64,000 nucleotides of DNA, from contig CAVPNW010000016.1 of assembly GCA_963706875.1 (NCBI GenBank), positions 558,001 to 622,000 of the forward strand. Reading direction: 5' to 3'. Positions 56,688 to 64,000 of the stretch are shown here, piece after piece (position 1 is the first letter of the stretch; every line of letters begins with the position of its first letter). The DNA is from Prado023 sp963706875 (lineage in GTDB: Bacteria > Actinomycetota > Actinomycetes > S36-B12 > CAIYMF01). Under the pieces are notes generated by a model, which ran no database searches, was not told where the DNA came from, and saw nothing but the letters and a program-made list of their open reading frames with translations. Made by a program: the position numbers and the translations under genes.

Positions 56688-57998
56688 TCAGACGGGCGTG
56701 ACCGGGGCGGCCGCAGGCGAGGCCGCGTGGACCGCGGCCAGCATGCCGCGAAGGAACACCGAATGCAGCGGTTCGATCGCGCGTGCCGCCGTGGCCGGCC
56801 GGGCGGCCTGCAGGATCCCCAGCGCCCGGGACAGCGCGTGCGGCCCGGCCCCGTCGAGGGTGTCGACCAGCAGCTCGCCGAACTTGCCGCGCTCGATGGC
56901 CATCGTGACCATCCGGTCGAAGGTGTTCTCGGGAGTGAAGACGCGGGCCTCGCGGGGAACCATCGAGTGGGCGCCCCAGTTGCAGCGCTCGTCGCAGACC
57001 CCGCAGCCCAGGCACTTGAGCGGGTCGACGATCGCCCAGTTCTTGCGCAACCCCTTGCCCCCGTTGTCCACCATGGTGATGGCGTCGGCCGGGCAGGCGT
57101 GGAAGCACTTCTTGCAGCCCCGGCACTTGGCCAGGTCGACCTCGGCCACCCAGTTCGAGGAGACGATCGAGCCGGTGATCCCGTGCCGGCGGATCGACTG
57201 CATCATCCCGCAGCAGCAGCCACAGCAGTTGCACATGTAGCTGATGCCGTGCTTGACGTTGTCGGCCGTCTGCGCCAGGCCTGCGGCCTTCGACGTGGCC
57301 AGGATCTCCAGGCCCTCCTCGTTGCTGATGGGCTCGGCGATGCCGGCGCGGACCAGTGCGTCGGCAGCCCCGCCGAACGTCAGGCAGGTCCGCGTGGGCT
57401 TGCCGCACCCCTCACCGATGAGCTCCGCGTGGGTCCGGCACGGGCACAGCGACACGGCCACCGACGGCGCCTCGGACACGATGTGCGTGGCCAGCTCCCA
57501 GTCCAGCACCTCGACCTGCGGGTCCTCGGGCAGCGCCTCCTCGCGGACCAGCGAGCGACCGATCTGCGTGCTGCCGCGGAACACGGCGTGGGCGAACGTG
57601 TCGTCGTCGAACATGTACTCGTGGAACAGTCCAGCCAGCTGCTCCATCGGGGCGTCCTCACGCACCCGCATGAAGGTGAATTCGAAGAACCCGATGACGA
57701 CCGGGGCGAGCGCGACGTAGCGCTGCCCGTGGTTCTCGAGGTCCATCACGAGCCCCTTGGCAGCCATCGTGTCGACCATGGGGCCGAGTTCGGCCTCCGC
57801 CCGGCCCGTCCGGCGGGCCAGGGTCGGCATCGAGCAGATCGTGGGCATGCGCGCCGCGATCTCGGCCTCCTCCACGGTGAAGAGCAGGCGCAGGATCTGC
57901 TGGAACACAGGCGAGTCCGGCGCCCCCGTGGGCAACCGGTCCAGGCGCTGCTGCAGGCGCTGGTAGGCGAGGTCGGGATCGGCGAGCGTGTGCCCCAT
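56688..57998 (-). CDS. Cysteine-rich 4Fe-4S protein with N-terminal winged-helix-like domain
   Basis: 436 residues. Residues 1-110 look like a winged helix (EAEIAARMPTICSMPTLARRTGRAEAELGPMVDTMAAKGLV). Four cysteine clusters follow: CPCRTHAELIGEGCGKP (near 187), CNCCGCCCGMM (near 257), and two ferredoxin sites, CRGCKKCFHACPA (near 296) and CLGCGVCDERCNWG (near 331). Similar HTH-plus-ferredoxin proteins occur in anaerobes and some actinobacteria with unknown function; electron transfer or redox-controlled sensing is likely. Stands alone between the ligase gene and an MFS gene. Confidence 0.8.
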   Translation of the reverse strand: MGHTLADPDLAYQRLQQRLDRLPTGAPDSPVFQQILRLLFTVEEAEIAARMPTICSMPTLARRTGRAEAELGPMVDTMAAKGLVMDLENHGQRYVALAPVVIGFFEFTFMRVREDAPMEQLAGLFHEYMFDDDTFAHAVFRGSTQIGRSLVREEALPEDPQVEVLDWELATHIVSEAPSVAVSLCPCRTHAELIGEGCGKPTRTCLTFGGAADALVRAGIAEPISNEEGLEILATSKAAGLAQTADNVKHGISYMCNCCGCCCGMMQSIRRHGITGSIVSSNWVAEVDLAKCRGCKKCFHACPADAITMVDNGGKGLRKNWAIVDPLKCLGCGVCDERCNWGAHSMVPREARVFTPENTFDRMVTMAIERGKFGELLVDTLDGAGPHALSRALGILQAARPATAARAIEPLHSVFLRGMLAAVHAASPAAAPVTPV

Positions 57999-58244
57999 GG
58001 CAGGCCTCCTGGGCCGGAGATTCCCTCCCAGTCAACTCGCGGCGCACCGTGGTTCAAGGGCCGAAGGTCACCCGGTACTGATCCTCGCCGCGACCTGGCG
58101 TTGTCGGACTGGCGATGTCGGCGATGTCGGGCGTGTTGCACCCCCGGACAACTGGGTCGCCTGAGGTATGGACAGGCTCACCTGAACCGGAGCATCCTGA
58201 CCCCTAGCTCGCTGGCCCCCCATCGCCGATCGACGGGACAGTGC

Positions 58245-59501
58245 ATGTCGGCCTCCTACCGGCGGGCCCTGACGACGGGCCCCTTCCTCCGGCTCCTCGC
58301 CGGGCACGGGATCGCCACGCTGGGGCAGCTGCAGCTGACGATGGCCGTCGGCGTCTACGTCCTTGCCCGGACGGACTCCGGCGTGTGGGTCTCGGCTGCC
58401 GTGGCGTTGGGGTTCGCCCCCTACGTCCTCTTCTCAACCTCGGCGGGTGTCCTCGCCGACAGGCATCGGCGCAGCACAGTCATGCGGTGGTCGATCAGCG
58501 CGCGCGTCCTCACCGGCTCAGCCACGACCGTGGGCCTCATCCTGGGCTGGCCAGTCCAGGTCGTGATCGCACTCGCGGCGCTCACCGCGATCGTGGCCAC
58601 CCCGTCCTATCCAGCGCTGGCGGCAGCCACCCCCCAGGTCGTCAGCGACGTGGACCTGCCTGCCGCGAACTCCCTGGGCAGTGGCGTCGAGAACGCCGCG
58701 TGGGTGGCCGGACCGGGACTTCTCGGGCTCGTCCTGCTCACCGGCGCTCCCGTGTCGGGCGGCGGGCTGGCCGCCACAGGATGCTTCGCCCTTGCCCTGG
58801 TCTGCCTCGGGCGGACGCGTACGGCGATTCCTGAACGGGCCGCAGCAGGGGACGAGTCCTTCACGGACGAGGTCCTCGAAGGGGCCAGGGCGATCGGGGC
58901 GGATCGTCGGATCAGCGCCGCTCTCGCCCTGGCGATCGTCGACAACTTCCTCTACGGGTACCTGGTCGTGGCCCTCGTCCTGCTCGGCCAGCGCACGTTC
59001 GACGCCGGCGACCGCGGCGTCGGATGGCTCAACGCAGCGTTCGCGGTCGGAGCCTTTGCCAGCATGCTGGTCACCCCGAGGCTGGCAGGTGCCGGGCGCG
59101 AACCCCGCGTCCTGGTGGTGAGCCTGTTGCTGTTCGTCGCCTGCGCCGCCGGCGCTGCGCTGGCCCCCGGCCTCGTGGTCGCGATCCCGATGGTGTTCCT
59201 GGCCGGCATGCTGACCCTCATCGCGGAGATCGTGGCAGTGACGCTGATCCAGCGGCTGACTCCCGAGTCCGTGACCGCGCGGGTGTTCGGGATCTACGAC
59301 ACCCTCGCGGTGGGCGCGATCGCACTCGGGTCCGCCCTGGCCGGCGGGCTCAGCGACGCCATGGGCATCACCGGTGCCCTGGTCCTGGCCTGCCTGATGA
59401 CCCTGGTCCTCACGGCGGTGTGCATCGCGCCCCTGCAGTCGGCGACCAGGAGCGCGCGGACCCGGATGGAGTCGCTCGAGCCTCTCGAGGACGAGGCCTG
59501 A
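58245..59501 (+). CDS. MFS transporter
   Basis: 418 residues, 12 hydrophobic spans. MSASYRRALTTGPFLRLLAGHGIATLGQLQLTMAVGVYVL opens it, and SAGVLADRHRRSTVMRW is the loop 2-3 motif. A long artificial open frame runs upstream for 1.7 kb antisense to the Fe-S gene and the ligase; natural MFS sequence begins at this ATG. It belongs to the same broad drug/metabolite efflux branch as the transporter at 36.8 kb, but shares little sequence with it. Substrate unknown. Confidence 0.85.
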   Translation: MSASYRRALTTGPFLRLLAGHGIATLGQLQLTMAVGVYVLARTDSGVWVSAAVALGFAPYVLFSTSAGVLADRHRRSTVMRWSISARVLTGSATTVGLILGWPVQVVIALAALTAIVATPSYPALAAATPQVVSDVDLPAANSLGSGVENAAWVAGPGLLGLVLLTGAPVSGGGLAATGCFALALVCLGRTRTAIPERAAAGDESFTDEVLEGARAIGADRRISAALALAIVDNFLYGYLVVALVLLGQRTFDAGDRGVGWLNAAFAVGAFASMLVTPRLAGAGREPRVLVVSLLLFVACAAGAALAPGLVVAIPMVFLAGMLTLIAEIVAVTLIQRLTPESVTARVFGIYDTLAVGAIALGSALAGGLSDAMGITGALVLACLMTLVLTAVCIAPLQSATRSARTRMESLEPLEDEA

Positions 59502-59528
59502 CCTGCCACTCCCCGTAGTCGGTTCCGG

Positions 59529-60077
59529 TCAGTTGGAATCCTGATCCCCGTCGTCAGATCCGCCCTGGGAGCTGGACGCCGCCACCTTGCCCGACCACAC
59601 GGACTTTGCGCCGGAGTCGCCGACCCGGTACACCCAGAGCAGGTTGCCAAGGGCGATCACGACCCCGACCACGGCAACGATGATCCGCAACCCGCGACGG
59701 GTCGCCGGGCCCTCGGCCGGTGCACTGCGATCGATGAGCCACAGCCCCACCACGGCGATCAGCAGCACGGCGGCGAAGATCGGCATCAGGTCACCGAGCT
59801 CGGCGTGGTCGAAGCCGGGCTCGGTGAGGCGATCCTCGAGGGCCTCGCCGGACTCCTTCGCCGCGAAGCTCGACAGGGCGGCAACGACACCGGAGGCAAC
59901 GACCAGCCAGCCGTACCGCGCGGAGAAGCGGGGCCAGATCGCCATCGTGATGAGTCCCAGGGCGGTCAGCGGGACCAGCACCACGGCCGCGTGCACGACG
60001 AGCGGATGGACCGGGATCCCGTTGATCAGGTCGAACGGTCCCCCGGACCCCTCGCTGACCACCATTCCTGCGACCAT
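59529..60077 (-). CDS. DUF2231-family membrane protein
   Basis: 182 residues from ATG 60077, which has AGGAGGCG at proper spacing. GIPVHPLVVHAAVVLVPLTALGLI is the family hallmark with two conserved His in the first span. It has four spans in all (SARYGWLVVASGVVAALSSFAA; LMPIFAAVLLIAVVGLWLI; LRIIVAVVGVVIALGNLLWVY) and a Ser/Asp-rich tail. The invariant histidines suggest haem or quinone contact in the membrane, but no function is established. Converges on the MFS gene. Confidence 0.85.
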   Translation of the reverse strand: MVAGMVVSEGSGGPFDLINGIPVHPLVVHAAVVLVPLTALGLITMAIWPRFSARYGWLVVASGVVAALSSFAAKESGEALEDRLTEPGFDHAELGDLMPIFAAVLLIAVVGLWLIDRSAPAEGPATRRGLRIIVAVVGVVIALGNLLWVYRVGDSGAKSVWSGKVAASSSQGGSDDGDQDSN

Positions 60078-60265
60078 CGAAGACGCCTCCTGCCGGTACC
60101 GCGCGGGGAGTCCTCCTCGCGCTGTGTGAACCAAGTGCAGCACAACCGACGTGAACCGGCCGGGATGCCGATGTCAGGTCCGCGCAAAGTCTCGGGTTCC
60201 GTTTGCGTTACGGTGGTTGACACACGGCCGTCGGGCCGCACGGGGGTTGTCTGAGAAGGAAGCCC

Positions 60266-61291
60266 GTGTCGACACCCCTGCCATGGCCCGATCGGGTCGC
60301 AGCCGCCCACCAGTACCTGGTCGGTCGTGGTCACATCGACCCGATCGTGGCCGTGTCGACCCCTGATGGTCGCCAGCACGCCGGGGATCCAGACGCCCGC
60401 TGCGAGATCGGTTCCGTGACCAAGGTGTTCACGTCCCTGCTGCTGGCCGAGTTGGCCAGGACCGGCGAGGTGGGCCTGCAGGACACGGTCGCGGACCACG
60501 TCCCGGAGGGAACCCGCCTCTCGCGAGGGGTAGCCACCATCACCCTCGAGCACTTGGCCTGCCACCGGTCCGGGCTGCCCCGGCTGCCACCCGGCGTGAT
60601 GGCCAGGAGCCTGTCGCGCACGGCGCTGGCCGACCCCTATGCCGACATCGACCAGGACCGGCTCCTCGCCGCCCTGGCGCAGACCCGTGTGCGCGGCACC
60701 CCCGGGCAGGCGCCCGTGCGCTACTCGAACTTCGGCGTCGGGCTGCTCGGCATGCTGCTGGGACGGGCGACCGGAGTGGGCTACGAGCAGGCGCTGATGA
60801 CCCGGGTGATCGAGCCGCTCGGACTGGGGTCCACCTCGTTCGAGGACACGCCCCTGCACCAGGGGCACCACCGTGGCAAGCCAGTGGGACCCTGGCATCT
60901 GGCGGCCATGGCCGGCGCGGGCGGCCTGCGCGCGTCGGCCGCTGACCTGCTGACCCTCCTGGAGACGGTCCGCGACGGCGGAGGGCCACTGGAGCAGGCG
61001 ATCACCGAGACGCTGAAGCCGCGCTCGGAACGGGGCCGGTTGGGCGTCGGCCTGGGCTGGTTCCTGCTCGGCGACGGGGACGTGCTGATGCATGACGGTG
61101 GGACCCTCGGGGCGCGCAGCGAGGTCCGCCTGGAACGGCACTCGGGGACGGCCGTGGTCGTCCTCGGCGACGGCCGTCGCGGGACCGCGCGCGCGGCTGG
61201 CATGCTGCTCAACCCCCTCTCCCAGCAAGATGCACCGGGGCCGACCAGCGTCAGCCGCCCAGAGCCCTCCCCAGCGCCTGAGCGCCAGTGA
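60266..61291 (+). CDS. Class C beta-lactamase-like serine hydrolase
   Basis: 341 residues. SxxK motif EIGSVTKVFTSLLL (Ser near residue 49), YxN motif RYSNFGVGLLG (near 152), and HDGGTLG (near 276) in place of KTG, as in many penicillin-binding-protein-like esterases and peptidases. No signal peptide is seen, so it may act in the cytosol, for example on esters or peptides. GTG start at 60266. Its last 41 bases overlap the 3' end of the YyaL-type gene on the other strand. Confidence 0.88.
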   Translation: MSTPLPWPDRVAAAHQYLVGRGHIDPIVAVSTPDGRQHAGDPDARCEIGSVTKVFTSLLLAELARTGEVGLQDTVADHVPEGTRLSRGVATITLEHLACHRSGLPRLPPGVMARSLSRTALADPYADIDQDRLLAALAQTRVRGTPGQAPVRYSNFGVGLLGMLLGRATGVGYEQALMTRVIEPLGLGSTSFEDTPLHQGHHRGKPVGPWHLAAMAGAGGLRASAADLLTLLETVRDGGGPLEQAITETLKPRSERGRLGVGLGWFLLGDGDVLMHDGGTLGARSEVRLERHSGTAVVVLGDGRRGTARAAGMLLNPLSQQDAPGPTSVSRPEPSPAPERQ

Positions 61292-63278
61292 CTGGCAGGT
61301 CGCACACGAAACCACGACACGGGTAGGCCGTCGGCTGCCCGCCGACGGCAGGGCGATCCCGCAGCAGCGGCACCGTCGAGTTCCCCTGCTCCCCCACCGC
61401 CACGACCAGCCCAGGCGACGTGGAGGCCAGCGCCACCCGATGCAGGTCCGAGGCCCCGGAGCCGGGGGGTCCGACGATGGCGACCTGGAACGGCCCCGCC
61501 AGACGCGCGGTGATCGCCGACCAGGTCCACCCGGTGAACCGCGGGGAGGTGACGGCCAGTGGCATCAGTGCGGCCAGCGCGGAATCCGCAGCGGCGAGGT
61601 ACCGGGAGTCCCCGGTGAGCGCGCCCAGGGTGAGCAGTGCGTGGGCGGCCCCCGAGGCGCCCGAGGGGGTGACCCCGTCACTGGGGTCACGTGGTCGGCG
61701 CACAAGGCGGGGAGCATCGACCGCTGTGTCGAAGAAGCCGCCCTCACCATCGCCGAACCGCTCGAGGACGCCGTCGACCAGATCCCTGGCAGTGACGAAC
61801 CAGCGCTCGTCGCCGGTCACCTGGTAGAGCGCGAGGAGCCCGTCGGCGAGGTCGGCATAGTCCTCCAGGACCCCCGCGGCGTCGGGGCTGACCCGGCCGT
61901 CGAGCGAGATCCGAGCCAGGAGTCGGGTCGCGGGATCCCAGTGGGAGCCGACGAGCAGGTCAGCGCACGCGACTGCAGCGGCTGTCCATCCGGGCTCGTC
62001 GAGCAGGGCGCCTGCCTCGGCCAGCGCGGCGATCGCCAGGCCGTTCCACGCCGTCACGACCTTGTCGTCGCGAGCCGGTTGCGCCCGGTTGCGCCGGGCG
62101 CCGAGCAGCGCGGCGCGGGCAGACGCCCACCGCTGCGGGTCGTCGGGGTCCGAGCGGAGCTGGAGCACCGACGCCCCCCGCTCGAACGTCCCTGCCTGTG
62201 TGACGCCGCACAGGTCCGCGACCCAGGCACCCTCCTCGGGGCCGAGCACCTCACCCAGCTGTCGGCGGGTCCAGACGTAGCAGGCGCCCTCGCGACCCTC
62301 GCTGTCCGCGTCCAGGGATGAGGCGAATCCACCCTCGTCCGTGCGCAGGTCGTCCATCAGGAACTGCGCGGTCTGGGTTGCGATCCGCCGGGCCAGCGGG
62401 TCGCCGGTCGCGCGCCACCAGTGCAGGTACGAGCGAAGGAGCAGGGCGTTGTCGTAGAGCATCTTCTCGAAGTGCGGCACCACCCACTCGGCATCCACGC
62501 TGTAGCGCGCGAAGCCGCCGGCGAGCTGGTCGTACATGCCTCCGCGGGCCATGGCCCGCATCGTCCGCTTGGCCATGGCCAGGGCCCGGTGATCCGGCCG
62601 GCCCTCGGCGCGGGTCAGGGCGTCCACCCGCAGCAGGAACTCCAGCACCATCGACGGCGGGAACTTGGGTGCTCCCCCGAACCCGCCGCTGGCAGGGTCG
62701 AACTGGGCGGCCAGGACATCCACCGCGGCAATGACCTCGCGCAGGGTCGGCTCCTGGCTCGGCGTTCCGGGGGCGGGAACAGGGCGGGCAAGCACGTCGT
62801 GGATCTGCTGGGCCGCCCCGGCCACGCGCGCGCGGTCCTCGCGCCAGGTGCGATCCACGCCGCGCAGCACATCGGTGAACGAGGGCATCCCGCCGTGCGC
62901 CACCGGCGGGAAGTAGGTGCCCGCCAGGAACGCCCGCCCGTCGTGGTCGAGGAAGACCGTCATCGGCCACCCACCCCGACCGGTCAGCGCCTGGGTGGCC
63001 TCCATGTACACCGCGTCGATGTCGGGTCGCTCCTCGCGGTCCACCTTGATGCTCACGTAGTGATCGTTCATCAGCGCGGCGGTGCCCTCGTCCTCGAACG
63101 ACTCGTGGGCCATCACGTGGCACCAGTGGCAGGCCGCGTACCCCACGGACAGCAGGACCGGGACGTCACGGGCGCGCGCCTCCGCGAAAGCCTCGTCGCA
63201 CCACGGCCACCAGTCCACCGGGTTGTCGGCGTGCTGGCGCAGGTACGGGGAGAGCGCATCGCGCAGACGGTTGGCCAC
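61251..63278 (-). CDS. Thioredoxin-domain protein of the YyaL/DUF255 family
   Basis: 675 residues. The N-terminal thioredoxin-like domain carries LSVGYAACHWCHVMAHESFED (near residue 51), the CHWC motif that defines the family, and GWPMTVFLDHDGRAFLAGTYFPP. The rest is a six-hairpin alpha/alpha barrel resembling N-acylglucosamine epimerases and glycoside hydrolases (YDQLAGGFARYSVDAEWVVPHFEKMLYDNALLL, VVTAWNGLAIAALAEAG). Highly conserved across life, but its activity is unknown. Divergent from the secreted protein gene at the window end. Confidence 0.93.
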   Translation of the reverse strand: MANRLRDALSPYLRQHADNPVDWWPWCDEAFAEARARDVPVLLSVGYAACHWCHVMAHESFEDEGTAALMNDHYVSIKVDREERPDIDAVYMEATQALTGRGGWPMTVFLDHDGRAFLAGTYFPPVAHGGMPSFTDVLRGVDRTWREDRARVAGAAQQIHDVLARPVPAPGTPSQEPTLREVIAAVDVLAAQFDPASGGFGGAPKFPPSMVLEFLLRVDALTRAEGRPDHRALAMAKRTMRAMARGGMYDQLAGGFARYSVDAEWVVPHFEKMLYDNALLLRSYLHWWRATGDPLARRIATQTAQFLMDDLRTDEGGFASSLDADSEGREGACYVWTRRQLGEVLGPEEGAWVADLCGVTQAGTFERGASVLQLRSDPDDPQRWASARAALLGARRNRAQPARDDKVVTAWNGLAIAALAEAGALLDEPGWTAAAVACADLLVGSHWDPATRLLARISLDGRVSPDAAGVLEDYADLADGLLALYQVTGDERWFVTARDLVDGVLERFGDGEGGFFDTAVDAPRLVRRPRDPSDGVTPSGASGAAHALLTLGALTGDSRYLAAADSALAALMPLAVTSPRFTGWTWSAITARLAGPFQVAIVGPPGSGASDLHRVALASTSPGLVVAVGEQGNSTVPLLRDRPAVGGQPTAYPCRGFVCDLPVTGAQALGRALGG

Positions 63279-63303
63279 GAGGCGATTGTCGACCAGTTCG
63301 CGG

Positions 63304-63334
63304 CTGACCGCCCGTCACGCCGCTGCCGTACACT
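63304..63334 (+). promoter_or_regulatory. Possible promoter for the terminal secreted-protein gene
   Basis: TACACT at 63329-63334 as -10, CTGACC at 63304-63309 as a weak -35 with a 19-base spacer. Leaves a leader of about 40 bases before ATG 63381. Confidence 0.35.
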
Positions 63335-63380
63335 GGTCCGTGTGGGCTGCCGATCGCCCACACATGAGACGGGGACGTTG

Positions 63381-64000
63381 ATGCGCAGGCGGATCGCAGT
63401 GGTTGCCGCCGTCATGGCGGCCTGCCTGGCCATGCCCGCGAATGCCCGCCGGAGCGGCGCAGACCTCCGCAGCAGTCACGGCCATCGCGACGCCGAACGC
63501 GTCGTCTGCCTCGGTCGTCGCTGCGACGCGCAAGCCCCGGGCCTCCTTGAACGCCACTCTCGCCCAGTCAGCGACCGGCCGCCTCCAGGTCCAGGTGACG
63601 TCGAATGCCAAGAAGGTTCGAGTCGCCTACCGCAGCGCCAAGGGCGCGAAGCGCTCCGTGACGAAGAAGCTCCGGAAGGGACAGGCAACGATCACGCTGC
63701 CCACAGGTGCGAAGTCGATCCGTGTGCGCGCCAAGGCGACTTCACGGTTGGCTGCCAGCCGGTGGGTCGTGGCGGCAGCACCGCCCGTCGTCGTCCCCGT
63801 CGTCGTCCCCGTCTTCGCCCCTCCTGCGCAGCTGGCACCTGAGCCTGCGCCACAACCCGTGGTGACGGCACCGCTCATCCCGACGCCCCCGCCGCCGGCA
63901 CCGATCGGGTACGACGTTTCCTGGCCACAGTGCGGAGCCACGCTGCCGGGCGACGCGGCGTTCGCAGTCGTCGGCGTCAACGGCGGCCTCGCGAACAACA
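63381..64000 (+). CDS. Secreted protein with Ig-like region and YDVSWPQCG domain, 3'-truncated, apparent frameshift
   Basis: A clean signal peptide, MRRRIAVVAAVMAACLAMPA, starts at ATG 63381. The natural continuation is in the next frame: from about 63447 that frame reads AGAAQTSAAVTAIATPNASS, then an Ig-like stretch (TLAQSATGRLQVQVTSNAKKVRVAYRSA), a Pro/Val linker, and GYDVSWPQCGATLPG...AFAVVGVNGG at the window edge, the start of a domain common in secreted actinobacterial proteins of glycoside-hydrolase-like type. One extra C in the CCC at 63445-63447 explains the break; without it the signal joins as ANA-AGAAQ, a good cleavage site. As written, the first frame stops at 63842. True end lies outside the window. 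Confidence 0.7.

Noticed and set aside
56559..58244. A 1.7 kb plus-strand open frame running into the MFS gene
   Set aside because: It is antisense to two well-supported genes (ligase and Fe-S protein), and its translation is Arg/Gly/His-rich with no family features; an open shadow frame caused by high GC. Natural sequence begins at ATG 58245.

Overview
The window is very GC-rich, densely coded DNA from an actinobacterium (class Actinomycetes). The evidence is a glnA/glnE/glnA2 nitrogen cluster, one giant type I fatty acid synthase fused in the actinobacterial order and coupled to acpS, a glutamine-dependent NadE, a panB-to-map neighbourhood, a 13E12-type DUF222/HNH gene under a Gram-positive SOS box, and many genes that look leaderless. 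Genus cannot be fixed; presence of FAS-I points to Mycobacteriales or another FAS-I lineage, but no mycobacterial hallmark gene is seen. No rRNA, tRNA, CRISPR array, insertion sequence or phage gene was found.

1-5.9 kb: the 3' part of glnA with a perfect terminator hairpin, then a roughly 4.3 kb accessory block (medium-chain dehydrogenase, XRE regulator plus membrane protein, DGPF/YCII protein plus ECF42 sigma factor). A degenerate second copy of the glnA 3' end and of its terminator closes the block, which is the pattern left by integration at a gene's 3' end.

6-12 kb: a fused ABC exporter, a short cassette behind a perfect CsoR/CstR-like palindrome (39-aa Cys-rich peptide and a 104-aa protein), a broken histidine kinase fragment, a small membrane gene, an AIM24 protein and a TolB-like/TPR regulator.

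12-19.7 kb: SOS-controlled DUF222/HNH nuclease, a 54-aa membrane protein, a large zinc-ribbon membrane protein, an unusual USP-like/TM/coiled-coil/LytM fusion, DUF3592 and a TetR regulator.

19.7-38.2 kb: the lipid and nitrogen core. On the minus strand glnA2-glnE lies directly upstream of fas-acpS, and the TetR gene converges on acpS. On the plus strand are nadE, panB and an MFS exporter.

38.2-48.7 kb: map, MarR, CPBP protease, K+ channel, YwiC-like and META proteins, cysK-cysE, a secreted metalloprotease with a frameshift in its Thr-Pro linker, and a PLDc_N/acyltransferase/ceramidase-like operon that continues from a GH63 glucosidase.

51-64 kb: a probable metal-homeostasis locus (P-loop-less CobW-like protein, HU protein, permease plus TIGR03943 protein, rhodanese with a CsoR/CstR-like site), a glutamate-cysteine ligase-like enzyme, a cysteine-rich Fe-S protein, an MFS transporter, DUF2231, a class C serine hydrolase, a YyaL-type thioredoxin protein, and the start of a secreted protein that also carries an apparent one-base frameshift.

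Taken together the genes are mostly core metabolism (nitrogen assimilation, fatty acid, CoA, NAD and cysteine supply) with two or three accessory patches. Assignments rest on reading motifs by eye; no database search was run.
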